Of a stretch of DNA of 64,000 bases, positions 9,230 through 21,283 are shown piece by piece. The position numbers and the translations under genes were made by a program. Origin of the DNA: an uncultured Methylophaga sp. (lineage in GTDB: Bacteria > Pseudomonadota > Gammaproteobacteria > Nitrosococcales > Methylophagaceae); the NCBI RefSeq assembly GCF_947259025.1, contig NZ_CAMYKO010000001.1, positions 124,001-188,000 of the forward strand. Direction: 5' to 3'. A model generated the notes under the pieces. That model saw only the letters and a program-made list of their open reading frames with translations. It made no database searches and was not told the origin of the DNA. Positions within the stretch are counted from its first letter, which is position 1. Every line of letters starts with the position of its first letter.

Positions 9230-9928
9230 ATGACTGAGATAAAAAACAGATTCAACTTCATCCAGCAGGCTATCCACGAAGCCGCAAAGCAGTCAGGACG
9301 TGCCCCTGACAGCATCCGCTTACTGGCCGTCAGCAAGACTTGGCCCGCCGATAAACTAAGGCAAATGGCCGTCCTGGGACAAGCTTGCTTTGGTGAAAAT
9401 TACCTGCAGGAAGCGCTGGAAAAAATCGAGGCGCTGGCCGATCTGGAACTGGAATGGCATTTCATCGGCCCGATACAGTCCAACAAAACCCGAGACATTG
9501 CCGCGCATTTTGACTGGGCGCAGAGTATCGACCGCTTTAAAATCGCCCGCCGGCTTGACCAGCAACGAACCGATGAGCAAGCGCCGCTGAATATCTGCAT
9601 ACAGGTCAATATCGACAATGAGGACAGCAAGTCCGGTGTCAATGCTGATGAGGTGCTGTCGCTGGCTGAACAAATTGTTCAACTGGACAAGCTCCAACTG
9701 CGGGGCCTGATGGTCATCCCCTCACGCCAGACCGATGAAGCCGCCCAGCGAGCGAGCTTCCGCCGCGCCCATCACCTGTTTCAACAGTTACAACATCAAT
9801 ACCCTCAAGTGGATACACTGTCTATGGGTATGACCGCTGATTTAAGCGCAGCCATTGCCGAGGGTAGCACCATGGTGCGCATCGGCACTGCCCTGTTTGG
9901 GCAGCGTGATACAAGTCAGCGCCAATAA
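9230..9928 (+). CDS. yggS: PLP homeostasis protein (YggS/PLPBP family)
   Basis: This 232-aa alanine-racemase-fold protein binds pyridoxal phosphate through Lys36 in LLAVSKTWP. It helps keep free PLP and amino-acid pools balanced; it has no known enzymatic reaction. Family blocks FGENYLQEA, WHFIGPIQSNKT, LRGLMVIPS and LSMGMTADLSAAI are all present. It is the first gene of a rightward yggS-proC-yggT group. Confidence 0.94.
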   Translation: MTEIKNRFNFIQQAIHEAAKQSGRAPDSIRLLAVSKTWPADKLRQMAVLGQACFGENYLQEALEKIEALADLELEWHFIGPIQSNKTRDIAAHFDWAQSIDRFKIARRLDQQRTDEQAPLNICIQVNIDNEDSKSGVNADEVLSLAEQIVQLDKLQLRGLMVIPSRQTDEAAQRASFRRAHHLFQQLQHQYPQVDTLSMGMTADLSAAIAEGSTMVRIGTALFGQRDTSQRQ

Positions 9929-9972
9929 GCTTTACACTGAAAGCAACACACATCGCTAACAAAGGTTATTTA

Positions 9973-10806
9973 ATGAAAGACTGTACGCTTGCTTTTATCG
10001 GTGCCGGCAATATGGCCCGCAGCCTGATTGGCGGACTGGTCAATAACGGCTTCCCGGCTCAGTCCATCCATGTGGCTGACCACAACACCGAAGCCCTGCA
10101 AAGCCTGACCGCACTGTATCCGGTGCAGACCTTCACTGACAACAATGCCGCTATCGCCGATGCCGATGTCGTGGTATTGGCCGTCAAACCCCAGCAATTA
10201 CAGAAAGTGGTGCGTGATATAGCAGCCAACTGGCATCGCGCTAAACTGATGGTCTCGATTGCCGCTGGGATTCGTCTGGATGATATTGGCCGCTGGCTGG
10301 GCTTCGAGAATGCCGCCATTGTCCGTGCCATGCCCAACACCCCCTCTTTGGTTCAGGCTGGCGCTACTGCGCTGTGTGGCAATGCGCAGGTGACCAACGA
10401 GCAACATGAACTGGCAGAATCGATTTTACGCGCCGTGGGCCTGGCTCTGTGGGTTAAAGATGAACAGCAGATGGATGCCGTGACCGCCCTTTCCGGCAGT
10501 GGTCCCGCCTACTTTTTCCTGGTAATCGAAGCCATGCAGAGTGCCGGGATGGAACTCGGCCTGCCGGAAGACACTGCCCGGCTGCTGGCGCTGGAAACCG
10601 CCTTCGGTGCTGCCAAGATGGCGCTGGAAAGTAATGAGTCGGCCTGTGTATTACGTCAGCGGGTAACCTCACCGGGGGGCACGACTGAACGGGCGCTGGA
10701 AGAGTTTGAACAGGGCGACCTGCGTGGCCTGTTCAACAAAGCACTGGAAGCGGCAGCCGGCCGGGCTGCTGAACTCGCAGATCAACTGGGACAGGATTAT
10801 GACTAA
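9973..10806 (+). CDS. proC: Pyrroline-5-carboxylate reductase
   Basis: ProC (277 aa) carries out the last step of proline synthesis, reducing pyrroline-5-carboxylate with NAD(P)H. The Rossmann motif IGAGNMARSLIGG is at residues 9-21, and the signature segment ALSGSGPAYFF is followed by the C-terminal dimerisation domain with VTSPGGTTERAL. An AAAGG lies just upstream of the ATG. The 3' end overlaps yggT by 8 bases. Confidence 0.96.
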   Translation: MKDCTLAFIGAGNMARSLIGGLVNNGFPAQSIHVADHNTEALQSLTALYPVQTFTDNNAAIADADVVVLAVKPQQLQKVVRDIAANWHRAKLMVSIAAGIRLDDIGRWLGFENAAIVRAMPNTPSLVQAGATALCGNAQVTNEQHELAESILRAVGLALWVKDEQQMDAVTALSGSGPAYFFLVIEAMQSAGMELGLPEDTARLLALETAFGAAKMALESNESACVLRQRVTSPGGTTERALEEFEQGDLRGLFNKALEAAAGRAAELADQLGQDYD

Positions 10807-11365
10807 CGGATATTTTGCCAACCCGCTGATTTTCATCGTTGAGACCTTATTTTATCTCTACATGGTCGTTGTGGCACTGAGGCTGGTGATGCAGTGGGCC
10901 AACTGGGACTATCACAACCCGCTGGCTCAGTTCATCATCAAAGCTACTCAGGTACCGGTTAAATTTCTGCGCCAATTCATTCCGGCGATGGGACGCTGGG
11001 ATAGTGCCACCATCGTGCTGCTGATTGGTGTCACACTACTCAAACTACTGATAGTAGGCCTGATTGCCGGCGCATTGCCCGGCGGCCTGATGTGGCTGAA
11101 GCTGATCGCGGCCGAAATCTTTTCTTTATTTATCAGCATCTATACGGTCAGCATCATTGTTGAGGTCATCCTCAGCTGGGTGACCCCGGCGGGCAGTTAT
11201 AATCCGGTCGCACCGCTGGTCTACCGAATGAATGCCCCGCTGTTGCGGCCGGTGCGAAATACCATTCCACCACTGGGTGGCATCGACCTCTCACCATTGT
11301 TTGTTTTGCTGGGCCTGCAGGTTCTGTCGATGCTGGTGATGCCGCTTTTGCTGGGGCGTGTCTGA
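10799..11365 (+). CDS. yggT: YggT family integral membrane protein
   Basis: This 188-aa protein has two YGGT domains, each with paired hydrophobic segments (about residues 8-32 and 65-90, then 100-125 and 155-185). Family members are implicated in osmotic tolerance or membrane protein assembly; the exact role is unknown. ATG 10799 lies inside the proC stop region and gives a normal N-terminus (MTNGYFANPL). The longer open frame upstream is proC read in another frame. Confidence 0.9.
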   Translation: MTNGYFANPLIFIVETLFYLYMVVVALRLVMQWANWDYHNPLAQFIIKATQVPVKFLRQFIPAMGRWDSATIVLLIGVTLLKLLIVGLIAGALPGGLMWLKLIAAEIFSLFISIYTVSIIVEVILSWVTPAGSYNPVAPLVYRMNAPLLRPVRNTIPPLGGIDLSPLFVLLGLQVLSMLVMPLLLGRV

Positions 11366-11409
11366 ACGCCCGGCAATAGAGATTCGCGACTCGCTGACAG
11401 CCGCTGATC

Positions 11410-11437
11410 CGCAATGCCAAGCTATGCCGGCATTGCG
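11410..11437 (+). other. Hairpin between yggT and metX
   Basis: A 9-bp perfect inverted repeat (CGCAATGCC with GGCATTGCG) encloses 10 bases, 45 bases after yggT and 53 bases before metX. No T-tract follows, so it is not a standard terminator. It could be an mRNA processing or leader structure. I could not match it to a known SAM riboswitch. Confidence 0.4.
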
Positions 11438-11490
11438 CTCAGCCCGCGCTCTGATTAGACTTAACGCTTTTTCAAAGGAATCAACCGTTT

Positions 11491-12639
11491 ATGCCGGAGA
11501 CGATACCAGCCGACTCTGTTGGCCTGGTCAATCCCACCACCTTGCATATTGATACGCCGCTGGAGTTGGACTGCGGTCGTACGCTGGCGAGCTACGATCT
11601 GGTTTATGAGACCTATGGCGAACTCAATGCCGATCACAGCAACGCCGTACTCATCTGCCATGCCCTGTCCGGCGATCATCATGCCGCGGGCTACCATTCC
11701 ATGGAGGATCGCAAGCCCGGCTGGTGGGAAACCGCAATCGGTCCCGGCAAAGCGATTGATACCAACCGTTTCTTTGTGGTCAGCGTCAACAACCTGGGCG
11801 GCTGTAAAGGTTCGACCGGCCCCAATACGGTGAATCCTGAAACCGGCAAACTGTTTGGCCCTGATTTTCCTATTGTCACAGTGCCCGACTGGATCCGCAG
11901 TCAGGCAGTGCTGGCCGATAAGCTGGGCATTGAGATCTGGGCGGCGGTGATAGGTGGCAGCCTGGGCGGTATGCAGGCCCTGCAGTGGGCCATCAGCCTG
12001 CCCGAGCGGGTTCGTCATGCCGTCGTCATCGCTGCAGCGCCCAAACTGTCAGCCCAGAATATTGCCTTTAACGAAGTAGCGCGCACCGCCATCAAGTCGG
12101 ATCCTGACTTTCATGACGGCCACTATATGGAGCTTAATACCCTGCCCAGACAAGGGCTGGGCCTGGCGCGTATGCTCGGTCATATTACCTATCTGTCTGA
12201 CGAGGCGATGGGTCAGAAATTCGGCCGTGAACTGCGTAGTGGCAGTATCCAGTACGGCTATGATGTGGAATTCCAAATCGAGAGTTACCTGCGCTATCAG
12301 AGCACCAGCTTTGTCGGCCGCTTTGACGCCAACACTTATCTCTTAATGACCAAGGCGCTTGATTACTTCGATCCGGCCAAGGAGTTTGATGACGATCTGA
12401 CGGCCACCTTGTCAGGCATCAAAGCCAAATCATTGGTGGTTTCCTTTACCAGTGACTGGCGCTTTTCACCGCTACGGTCGCGCGAAATCGTCAATGCACT
12501 GCTGGCTGCCGGCAAACCGGTGACTTATGCCGAAATTGAAGCCCATCAGGGGCACGATGCCTTCCTAATGCCGATTCCGCGTTATCTGGAAATCTTTGCA
12601 ACCTACATGCAGAGCGTCGCTGAGGAGGTGGGCTCATGA
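11491..12639 (+). CDS. metX: Homoserine O-acyltransferase MetX
   Basis: MetX (382 aa) acylates homoserine in the methionine pathway. It has the alpha/beta-hydrolase fold with nucleophile Ser157 in [13 protein letters not shown], the acid in SDWRFSP and the catalytic His in QGHDAFL. Gammaproteobacterial MetX enzymes coupled to MetW may use succinyl-CoA rather than acetyl-CoA; the sequence alone does not settle this for me. It overlaps metW by four bases (ATGA). Confidence 0.94.
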   Translation: MPETIPADSVGLVNPTTLHIDTPLELDCGRTLASYDLVYETYGELNADHSNAVLICHALSGDHHAAGYHSMEDRKPGWWETAIGPGKAIDTNRFFVVSVNNLGGCKGSTGPNTVNPETGKLFGPDFPIVTVPDWIRSQAVLADKLGIEIWAAVIGGSLGGMQALQWAISLPERVRHAVVIAAAPKLSAQNIAFNEVARTAIKSDPDFHDGHYMELNTLPRQGLGLARMLGHITYLSDEAMGQKFGRELRSGSIQYGYDVEFQIESYLRYQSTSFVGRFDANTYLLMTKALDYFDPAKEFDDDLTATLSGIKAKSLVVSFTSDWRFSPLRSREIVNALLAAGKPVTYAEIEAHQGHDAFLMPIPRYLEIFATYMQSVAEEVGS

Positions 12640-13241
12640 ACCTGCGTATCGATCAGCAGATCATCAGTGACTGGATTCCGGATGGTGCCAGTGTGCTCGA
12701 TCTCGGCTGTGGCAATGGCGCTTTGCTCAACCATCTGCAACAGCGTCGCATTACCGGCTACGGCCTGGAAATCGATAACAGCAAGATTGCTGATTGCATC
12801 AAAGCCGGTATTAACGTTATTCAGGCCGATCTGGATGAAGGCCTGTCACAGTTTGCCGATCAGAGTTTTGATTTTGTGATCCTGTCACAAACACTGCAGG
12901 CCCTGAAACAGCCCGACTTTCTGTTGCGAGAAATCGTACGTGTAGGCAAAAAAGGCATTATCGGCTTTCCCAATTTCGGTCACTGGCAATGCCGCTTTCA
13001 ACTGGCATTAGGTGGCCGCATGCCGGTCTCTAAAACCCTGCCGGCGGCCTGGTATGAAACCCCCAACATTCACCTGTGCACTATTCAGGATTTCGAGCGC
13101 CTGTGCGACTCGCATCATCTGGATGTGCTCAATCACAGCATCGTCAACCACGAACACAAAGACAGCCTGGGTATACGCCTGCTGCCTAACCTGTTCGGTC
13201 AGATCGCCGTTTACCTGGTACAACAACAAAACAGACCATGA
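12636..13241 (+). CDS. metW: Methionine biosynthesis protein MetW
   Basis: MetW (201 aa) has a class I methyltransferase fold with the glycine-rich SAM-type loop [12 protein letters not shown] near residues 20-31. It is nearly always encoded directly after metX and is needed for that enzyme to work in some bacteria. Other family blocks are [12 protein letters not shown] and [12 protein letters not shown]. It overlaps both neighbours by ATGA, so metX-metW-pyrE is one translationally coupled unit. Confidence 0.94.
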   Translation: MNLRIDQQIISDWIPDGASVLDLGCGNGALLNHLQQRRITGYGLEIDNSKIADCIKAGINVIQADLDEGLSQFADQSFDFVILSQTLQALKQPDFLLREIVRVGKKGIIGFPNFGHWQCRFQLALGGRMPVSKTLPAAWYETPNIHLCTIQDFERLCDSHHLDVLNHSIVNHEHKDSLGIRLLPNLFGQIAVYLVQQQNRP

Positions 13242-13879
13242 AAGATTATCAACGCGAGTTTATTGAATTTGCCCTCGACACCGGGGTACTGAAATTTGGC
13301 AGCTTCACCCTCAAGTCCGGCCGTCAGAGTCCCTACTTTTTTAACAGCGGCCTGTTCAACAGTGGTGCCAGCCTGGCCAAACTGGGTCGTTTTTATGCCC
13401 GCACTATCGCTGAATCCGGCCTCGACTTTGATGTCTTGTTTGGCCCGGCTTATAAAGGCATTCCACTCGCTTCGACCACCGTTGTCGCGCTCGCAGACCA
13501 GCATGATCGGGATATGCCCTATGTGTTCAATCGCAAAGAAGTCAAAGATCATGGTGAAGGCGGCCAACTGGTCGGCGCTGAGCTCAAGGGTAAAGTGCTG
13601 ATTATCGATGATGTGATTTCCGCCGGCACTTCAGTGCGCGAATCGGTAGAGATCATCCGCGCCGCCGGCGCAGAACCTGCTGGCGTTATTATTGCGCTGG
13701 ATCGACAGGAACGCGGACAGGGCGAATTGTCAGCCATCCAGGAAGTAAAGGCCGAACACGATATCCCAGTCCTCAACATCATCTCACTCAATGATTTGCT
13801 GGGCTTTCTCCAGGACAGCCCGGAACTGGGTGAACACCTGCCTGCCGTTGAGGCCTACCGCGATCAGTACGGGGTTTAA
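13238..13879 (+). CDS. pyrE: Orotate phosphoribosyltransferase
   Basis: PyrE (213 aa) joins orotate to PRPP to form OMP in pyrimidine synthesis. The type I PRTase PRPP loop [13 protein letters not shown] is present, along with [11 protein letters not shown] and the N-terminal [12 protein letters not shown]. The stop codon interlocks with the convergent exporter gene through TTAA at 13876-13879. Confidence 0.96.
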   Translation: MKDYQREFIEFALDTGVLKFGSFTLKSGRQSPYFFNSGLFNSGASLAKLGRFYARTIAESGLDFDVLFGPAYKGIPLASTTVVALADQHDRDMPYVFNRKEVKDHGEGGQLVGAELKGKVLIIDDVISAGTSVRESVEIIRAAGAEPAGVIIALDRQERGQGELSAIQEVKAEHDIPVLNIISLNDLLGFLQDSPELGEHLPAVEAYRDQYGV

Positions 13880-14664
13880 CCCAGGATCAGCTTGACGGAC
13901 ACCAGCAAGGTCACGATTTCAAAGACGCGTTTGATCCAGCGGTTGCCATGACGGATGGCGAGATGCGAGCCCAAGTAACCGCCCAATAACGAGCCGAGCA
14001 GTAAAGCCGGCAGCCAGTCCCAGCGGATATCGCCAAGCAGGCCAAGCGTGACCGCACCCGAGCCATTCCAGAACAGGCCCACCATAATCAGGGTATAGGC
14101 GACAGCGCGCTGGTAATCCATGCCAAACCACATTACCAGCCAGATAGTCACGAACAGGCCCGTACCCGACGTCAATGAGCCATTGAGAAAGCCCAGGAAG
14201 AACAGCATCAGGCCGCCCAGAACATAACCGCGCCGATCGCGATGTACCGGGGCATAATGTTGCCCCAGCTCCGATTTCATCATTGAATAAACGCCTAGGC
14301 CGCCGGTGAGCAGACCCAAAGCGATTTCAGCCCAGCGATCCGGCACCTGCAGGATCAGGCTGCCACCCAGCACCACGCCCGGCACCCCCGCCATCAGCAT
14401 CAGCAATACAAACTGCCGCTCCAGACTGCTGCTGCGCAAATAGCGCAAAACCGCGCCCAGTCCCAGCGCTACACTGGCGACCTTATGAGTAGCCAGGGCC
14501 ACGCCAAAACTCAGGCCAAGGAAAATCAATACCGGAAACTGCAGCAAACCGGCACCACCACCACTAAAGGCGGAAAATGTATTGGCTACCAATGACACCA
14601 GAAACAGGATAAATTGCTCAAGCAGGTTCAACTTTTCGCGAGGCCACTTTAGAATAAAGCCCAT
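13876..14664 (-). CDS. TauE/SafE family sulfite/anion exporter
   Basis: This 263-aa membrane protein has about eight hydrophobic segments arranged as two similar halves, and the glycine-rich first helix region ([16 protein letters not shown]) of the TauE/SafE (DUF81) family. Members export sulfite, sulfoacetate or other small anions. Export of sulfite would fit the SoxC-type enzyme at the left of the window, but this link is inference. I use the ATG at 14664 ([11 protein letters not shown]); the open frame runs 26 codons further with poor homology. No strong ribosome-binding site is visible. Confidence 0.82.
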   Translation of the reverse strand: MGFILKWPREKLNLLEQFILFLVSLVANTFSAFSGGGAGLLQFPVLIFLGLSFGVALATHKVASVALGLGAVLRYLRSSSLERQFVLLMLMAGVPGVVLGGSLILQVPDRWAEIALGLLTGGLGVYSMMKSELGQHYAPVHRDRRGYVLGGLMLFFLGFLNGSLTSGTGLFVTIWLVMWFGMDYQRAVAYTLIMVGLFWNGSGAVTLGLLGDIRWDWLPALLLGSLLGGYLGSHLAIRHGNRWIKRVFEIVTLLVSVKLILG

Positions 14665-15334
14665 GATGATACGTAAAATCCTTTTTCGCAGCATCTTCTG
14701 CCTGCCGCTTGTCCTGCTCAGTGTCTCGGTCATAGCCGGCAACCTGTATCGTTTTGAAAACGAGGATGGCGTGAAAACACTGAGCCGCAGCCTGCCACCA
14801 GAAGCCGCTCAGCAAGGCTACGATATTCTGGACGGCAACACTATGCGGCTGATTGAGCGGGTACCACCGGCACCCACCGAAGCGGAAATCGCTGAAATGA
14901 AAGCCCGTGAAGCTGAAGAAAAAGAACGCCAGCGACAGCAGGCTGAAGCCGAAAAGCAAGCGCAGATGCAGCGCGAAAAACAGCGCCGTTATGACCGCAC
15001 GCTGCTGACCACCTACCCCACCGAGGCGGATCTGATGGCCGCCCGTGACAAGGACATCAACTATCGTCAGGAGCAGATCCGCTTACTGAATGATAAGTTA
15101 CCCAAACTGCAGCAAAGACTGGAGCACGTGCAGCAACAAGCCGCTAAAAAAGAGTTAAGCGGCGGCCAAATCACCAAAAATATGCAGAAAAGGCTGGACG
15201 CTGCACAACAGGAAATCACCGTGAGCCGTGATGCTATCGCTCAATACCGCGCTGAGATTGAAGAACTGAGCGAGCAATATCGCCAGGATTTGGAGCGCTT
15301 GCGACAGTTACGTGGCAGCAGCGCGCAGCGCTAG
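14663..15334 (+). CDS. Secreted coiled-coil protein with DUF4124-like N-terminus
   Basis: The protein (223 aa from ATG 14663; a second ATG follows directly) has a signal peptide of about 26 residues ending VIAG. A DUF4124-like start follows ([18 protein letters not shown]), then long charged, Gln-rich coiled-coil stretches (about residues 80-125 and 150-215). It is probably periplasmic. Function is unknown. The start codon overlaps that of the divergent exporter gene within a single CATG. The stop interlocks with hisC through CTAG. Confidence 0.75.
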   Translation: MMIRKILFRSIFCLPLVLLSVSVIAGNLYRFENEDGVKTLSRSLPPEAAQQGYDILDGNTMRLIERVPPAPTEAEIAEMKAREAEEKERQRQQAEAEKQAQMQREKQRRYDRTLLTTYPTEADLMAARDKDINYRQEQIRLLNDKLPKLQQRLEHVQQQAAKKELSGGQITKNMQKRLDAAQQEITVSRDAIAQYRAEIEELSEQYRQDLERLRQLRGSSAQR

Positions 15335-16386
15335 ACCAGAGTATCAAGCAAGGACAGCAGTAGCTGATTCTCAGCTGGCGTGCCGATGGTAATGCGCAAG
15401 AACTGATCAATACGGCGTTTCTGGAAATGGCGCACGATCACGCCATCTTTTCGCAAGCCTGCAGCCAGTTCGGCAGCGTCATAGTCAGGATGGCGGGTAA
15501 ACACAAAATTGGTTGCAGAAGGCAATACCTCAAAACCCAGCTCTTCCAGGCCTTTAACCAATTCATCACGACTTTCAATAACTAGGTCACAGGTCTTTTT
15601 GAAATACACCCGATCACGGATAGCCGCCACCCCGGCCGCCTGCGCCAGGCTGTCCAGCGGGTAGGAATTGAAGCTATCCTTGATACGCACCAGCGCCTCG
15701 ATTAAGTCAGAATGACCAATCGCAAAGCCGATACGCATACCAGCCAGCGAGCGTGACTTGGAGAGAGTTTGGGTCACCAACAGGTTGGGATACTTCTGAG
15801 TCAGGGGAATAGCGCTCTCCCCCCCGAAGTCCACATAGGCTTCATCGATCACCACCACAGAATCAGTATTCTCCTGCAGCAGCTTTTCTATCTCGTCCAG
15901 CCCCAGCAGGCAACCAGTGGGCGCATTGGGGTTGGGGAAAATAATACCGCCGTTATCACGCAGATAATCATTGATATCAATCTGAAAATCAGTCGTCAGC
16001 GGAATTGTCTGGTAATCGATTTTATACAGCTGGCAGTAAACCGGATAAAAGCTATAGGTGATATCCGGGAACAGCAAAGGCGGTTCATGCTGGAACAGAG
16101 CATGAAATATATGTCCCAGCACCTCATCCGAGCCATTACCGATAAACACGTTGGCGGTATTGACCTTGTAGTAATCCGCGATCGACTGTTTCAGTTCCTG
16201 TGAGCCGGGGTCCGGATACAGTCTCAACCGGTCACTGACGCCCAGTTGTATGGCCTCCAGCACTTTTGGCGAGGGCCCATAAGGATTCTCGTTGGTGTTG
16301 AGCTTGACCAGGTTCGCCATCTTGGGCTGTTCACCGGGCACATAGGGCTGCAGATTATGAACAAAGTCGCTCCAGTAGCGGCTCAT
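15331..16386 (-). CDS. hisC: Histidinol-phosphate aminotransferase
   Basis: HisC (351 aa) transaminates imidazole-acetol phosphate in histidine synthesis. The PLP lysine lies in [16 protein letters not shown], and PNAPTG and IDEAYVDF mark the aminotransferase class I/II cofactor site. It is the last gene of the leftward mla-ibaG-murA-hisGDC cluster and begins 2 bases after hisD ends. Confidence 0.95.
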   Translation of the reverse strand: MSRYWSDFVHNLQPYVPGEQPKMANLVKLNTNENPYGPSPKVLEAIQLGVSDRLRLYPDPGSQELKQSIADYYKVNTANVFIGNGSDEVLGHIFHALFQHEPPLLFPDITYSFYPVYCQLYKIDYQTIPLTTDFQIDINDYLRDNGGIIFPNPNAPTGCLLGLDEIEKLLQENTDSVVVIDEAYVDFGGESAIPLTQKYPNLLVTQTLSKSRSLAGMRIGFAIGHSDLIEALVRIKDSFNSYPLDSLAQAAGVAAIRDRVYFKKTCDLVIESRDELVKGLEELGFEVLPSATNFVFTRHPDYDAAELAAGLRKDGVIVRHFQKRRIDQFLRITIGTPAENQLLLSLLDTLV

Positions 16387-16388
16387 GA

Positions 16389-17690
16389 TTAATCCTTCAG
16401 TCGATATTCTGCACTGCGGGCGTGAGCGGTCAGACTCTCACCGCGGGCCAGCACTGAGGCCACTTTGCCCAATTCCTGGGCGCCCTGCTCTGAAACCTGG
16501 ATCAGGCTTGAACGTTTCTGGAAGTCATAAACGCCCAGTGGCGAGCTGAAACGCGCGGTGCGTGAAGTTGGCAACACGTGGTTAGGCCCGGCACAATAAT
16601 CACCCAGTGCCTCAGGGGTGTGGCGCCCCAGGAAAATCGCACCGGCGTGGCGGATCTTTTCAGCCATGGCCATCGGCTCATCGACCGACAACTCGAGGTG
16701 TTCGGCAGCGATAAAGTTAGCGACTTCCACCGCTTTATCCAGATCATCAACCTGGATCATGGCAGCCCGGTTACTCAGCGACGTGGTGATAATGTCTTTA
16801 CGTTCCATGGTTGGCAACAGCTTATCGATTGATGCCTTCACCTGTTGCAGAAATTCCGCATCCTGAGAGATCAATATCGACTGGGCATCTTCGTCATGCT
16901 CGGCCTGTGAGAACAGATCCATGGCAATCCAGTCTGGATCGGTCTTGCCATCACAAATCACCAGAATTTCAGATGGGCCGGCAATCATATCAATGCCGAC
17001 TGTGCCGAACACCATCCCTTTGGCGGTGGCAACAAAGATGTTACCCGGCCCCACAATCTTATCGACCTGGGGAATGGTTTCAGTGCCATAAGCCAGTGCG
17101 GCTACCGCCTGGGCACCACCAATCGCAAAAATCCGGTCAACACCCGCGACCGCCGCGGCCGCCAGCACCAGTTCATTGACTTCATCGTCCGGTGTCGGCA
17201 CCACCATAATCAGCTCACCCACACCAGCAACTTTGGCCGGAATTGCATTCATCAATACTGATGAGGGATAAGCGGCCTTGCCACCAGGGACATAGAGCCC
17301 GGCACGATCTAACGGTTTGACCTGCTGCCCGAGCACCGTGCCGTCTGCTTCGGTGTAGTGCCAAGAATCCTGTTTTTGATGCTCATGGTATTGTCTGACC
17401 CGTTCAGCGGCTGCTTCCAGTGCTTCGCGCTGTGGCTGAGGAATCTTGTCCAGGGCAGCTTTAGCACGATCCATGGAAATTTCCAGATCGGCCATCGTCC
17501 CTGCCTGAACCCGATCAAAACGACGGCTGTATTCAATCACTGCCGCATCGCCTCGGGTTTTCACTGCTTCCAGGATTTCACGGACGATTGTCGTGACCTT
17601 ATCGTCAGAGACGCCTTCCCAGTCCAGCAGCGTTTCCAACTGCGGCCAGAAGTCCGCTTGCGTCGCGTCTAACTGTTTAATATCAACCAT
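16389..17690 (-). CDS. hisD: Histidinol dehydrogenase
   Basis: HisD (433 aa) oxidises histidinol to histidine in two NAD-dependent steps with a bound zinc. Conserved blocks include [42 protein letters not shown] and [10 protein letters not shown] prefer ATG 17690 (MVDIKQLD), which has AGAGAAAAAGATA just upstream and overlaps hisG by 8 bases. An ATG 21 bases further upstream is possible. Confidence 0.95.
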   Translation of the reverse strand: MVDIKQLDATQADFWPQLETLLDWEGVSDDKVTTIVREILEAVKTRGDAAVIEYSRRFDRVQAGTMADLEISMDRAKAALDKIPQPQREALEAAAERVRQYHEHQKQDSWHYTEADGTVLGQQVKPLDRAGLYVPGGKAAYPSSVLMNAIPAKVAGVGELIMVVPTPDDEVNELVLAAAAVAGVDRIFAIGGAQAVAALAYGTETIPQVDKIVGPGNIFVATAKGMVFGTVGIDMIAGPSEILVICDGKTDPDWIAMDLFSQAEHDEDAQSILISQDAEFLQQVKASIDKLLPTMERKDIITTSLSNRAAMIQVDDLDKAVEVANFIAAEHLELSVDEPMAMAEKIRHAGAIFLGRHTPEALGDYCAGPNHVLPTSRTARFSSPLGVYDFQKRSSLIQVSEQGAQELGKVASVLARGESLTAHARSAEYRLKD

Positions 17691-18327
17691 TATCTTTTTC
17701 TCTAACTGCATCGCGGATCTGCTCGATAAATGTCTGGATCCGCTTGTGCTTCATTTTCATCGAGGCTTTATTAACCACCAGCCGCGAGCTGATATCGGCA
17801 ATATGCTCCATCGGCACCAGGCCGTTGGCTCGCAGGGTGTTGCCGGTATCGACCACATCCACAATGCGATCGGCCAGCCCTACCAGCGGTGCCAGTTCCA
17901 TCGAACCGTAAAGCTTGATGATTTCCACCTGCTCACCTTTTTCAGCATAAAAGCGACGGGTACTCTCAACAAACTTGGTCGCCACCTTCAACCGACCATT
18001 GCTGGGCGGGACATCAGGTTTACCGGCCGTCATCAGTTTGCAACAGGCAATCTGCAGATCCACAGGCTCATAAAGCTCGGCATGCGGATGCTCCATCAGC
18101 ACGTCTTTGCCGGCCACACCGATATCGGCACCACCATATTCGACATAGGTCGGTACATCGGAAGCGCGCACGATAATCAGTTTGACATCCGGCTGATTGG
18201 TATCGAGGATCAGCTTGCGACTGGTTTCAGGGTCATCCAGCGGTTCAATCCCTGCCGCTTTCAGCAGAGGAAGAGTCTCCTTGAAAATCCGCCCCTTTGA
18301 CAGTGCCAGCGTCAGTGAATCAGACAT
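17683..18327 (-). CDS. hisG: ATP phosphoribosyltransferase, short form
   Basis: HisG catalyses the first step of histidine synthesis. At 214 aa it is the short form, which lacks the C-terminal regulatory domain and normally works in a hetero-octamer with HisZ; hisZ is not in the window. Visible motifs are [31 protein letters not shown] and the PRPP loop [18 protein letters not shown]. It starts 3 bases after murA ends. Confidence 0.95.
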   Translation of the reverse strand: MSDSLTLALSKGRIFKETLPLLKAAGIEPLDDPETSRKLILDTNQPDVKLIIVRASDVPTYVEYGGADIGVAGKDVLMEHPHAELYEPVDLQIACCKLMTAGKPDVPPSNGRLKVATKFVESTRRFYAEKGEQVEIIKLYGSMELAPLVGLADRIVDVVDTGNTLRANGLVPMEHIADISSRLVVNKASMKMKHKRIQTFIEQIRDAVREKDNG

Positions 18328-18330
18328 AGA

Positions 18331-19856
<1,526 letters not shown>

Positions 19857-19879
19857 AATTTGTCGTCAATTGGGGTTGG

Positions 19880-20185
19880 CTATTTCAAAGGTAAAATGGC
19901 ATCCAGACCACTGGCTTTGGCAATCGCCAGCATTTGTGCCGGCAGATGCGTAAAACTGATGGTTTTATCTGACTGCTTTGCCTGCCGCATCCATGTGATG
20001 AGCAAAGCAAGACCCGCGCTGTCGGCGCGGCTGACCTGTGCCAGGTCAATATCAAGCTGCGGCGCTTTATCAAACAGCGGCTCGGACTCGGCCAGCACAG
20101 CCGAAGCACTATCCAGAGTCAATTCACCACTGACAAGGTAGCGCTGATTGTCGGCATCAAACTGTATGTTGAATAAATCGCTCAT
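19880..20185 (-). CDS. mlaB: STAS-domain lipid asymmetry protein MlaB
   Basis: A 101-aa STAS-domain protein. The DLAQVSRADSAGLALLITW stretch carries the conserved Asp-Ser-Ala-Gly turn. In the Mla system MlaB binds the ATPase MlaF in the cytoplasm and stabilises the MlaFEDB transporter. It overlaps mlaC by four bases. Confidence 0.88.
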   Translation of the reverse strand: MSDLFNIQFDADNQRYLVSGELTLDSASAVLAESEPLFDKAPQLDIDLAQVSRADSAGLALLITWMRQAKQSDKTISFTHLPAQMLAIAKASGLDAILPLK

Positions 20186-20814
20186 GCTTTGATTTTGGCA
20201 TTGCGTTCAGACAAATCTTCAATCAGTTTATCCATGCCGCCTTTGCGGATCTCATTGGCAAAACTGGAACGGTAGTTGGTAACCAGGCTAATACCGTCAA
20301 TTTTGACGTCATAGACTTTCCAGTCGCCACCTTTGTTCTGATACAGAGACAGAGACATCGGAATCGACGGACCGGCAGGCTGTACCACTTCCATCGGCAC
20401 ACTGACACGTTTGCGACTCAGATCGTCACGAAACGGCAGAAAGCGGATTTCTTCATCAGTATATTCCAGCATTGCGGTTGAGTAGGTACGGATCAGCAGC
20501 AGTCTGAACTCATCTACAAAACGTGCCTGCTGCTTGTCATCAGCACTGCGCCAGTTTTTACCCAGCGCCAGTTTCGACATTTTCTCAAAGTCGAAATGTG
20601 GCATCAGAATATCTTCCACCAACTCGTAGATTTTATCGGGGTTGGTTTCCAGTTCTGTCTTGTTTTCTGCCAGCGCGGCCAGCATTTTGTCAGAAGCCTG
20701 CTTGACCTGAGCCTGTGGTGCTGGCATTTCCTCGGCACCGGCCGGGCTGAAACTCATCATCATGACTGACAAAGCCAGCATGATTGACTGCATTGTTTTA
20801 ACGAGCATGGTCAT
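20182..20814 (-). CDS. mlaC: Phospholipid-binding periplasmic protein MlaC
   Basis: MlaC (210 aa) ferries phospholipids across the periplasm between the outer-membrane MlaA complex and MlaFEDB. It has a signal peptide (about residues 1-27) and the Tol-Tol-Ttg2 domain, with LGKNWRSADDKQQARFVDEF and YDVKIDGISLVTNYRSSF. It is 2 bases after mlaD. Confidence 0.92.
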   Translation of the reverse strand: MTMLVKTMQSIMLALSVMMMSFSPAGAEEMPAPQAQVKQASDKMLAALAENKTELETNPDKIYELVEDILMPHFDFEKMSKLALGKNWRSADDKQQARFVDEFRLLLIRTYSTAMLEYTDEEIRFLPFRDDLSRKRVSVPMEVVQPAGPSIPMSLSLYQNKGGDWKVYDVKIDGISLVTNYRSSFANEIRKGGMDKLIEDLSERNAKIKA

Positions 20815-20816
20815 GA

Positions 20817-21281
20817 TTACTCACCTTCTGCTTTGCTGTAGAGGAACTGTCCGATTACCTGCTCCAGTACCAGGGCAGGTTGGGTGAGGTATATGACATC
20901 ACCACTCTGTAAAAATTCTTCCTCGGCCCCGGCTTCGAGACCGATGTATTGTTCACCCAGAAGGCCGGCAGTGTAGATACTGGCAGCGGTATCCAGCGGG
21001 ATATTATCGTACTGGGAATACATATCGATAGTGACTTCAGCATTGTAGCTTGTCGGATCGAGACTGATATCCGCAACGCGACCGACACGCACACCGGCCA
21101 TAGTTACCGGCGCCCGAACCTTGAGCCCACCAATATTCTGAAATTCCGCAGTGACCTGGTAACCGGCCTCATCGGCGTATTCGCCCAGATTGCTGACTTT
21201 CATGGCAAGCATGAAAAGCGCGGCAATGCCCACGGCAACAAACATCCCGACGATAATTTCGGTACTCTTATTCTGCATCAT
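20817..21281 (-). CDS. mlaD: MCE-domain lipid transporter subunit MlaD
   Basis: MlaD (154 aa) has one N-terminal membrane helix (IIVGMFVAVGIAALFMLAM) and an MCE domain (residues 40-118) that forms a hexameric lipid channel on the periplasmic side of MlaFE. GGLKVRAPVTMAGVRVG and YTAGLLGEQYIGLE are family signatures. The length is normal. Confidence 0.94.
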   Translation of the reverse strand: MMQNKSTEIIVGMFVAVGIAALFMLAMKVSNLGEYADEAGYQVTAEFQNIGGLKVRAPVTMAGVRVGRVADISLDPTSYNAEVTIDMYSQYDNIPLDTAASIYTAGLLGEQYIGLEAGAEEEFLQSGDVIYLTQPALVLEQVIGQFLYSKAEGE

Positions 21282-21283
21282 TT

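Noticed and set aside
11366-11490. SAM riboswitch before metX
   Set aside because: Only one simple hairpin is visible; I could not find the paired helices of known SAM riboswitch classes.
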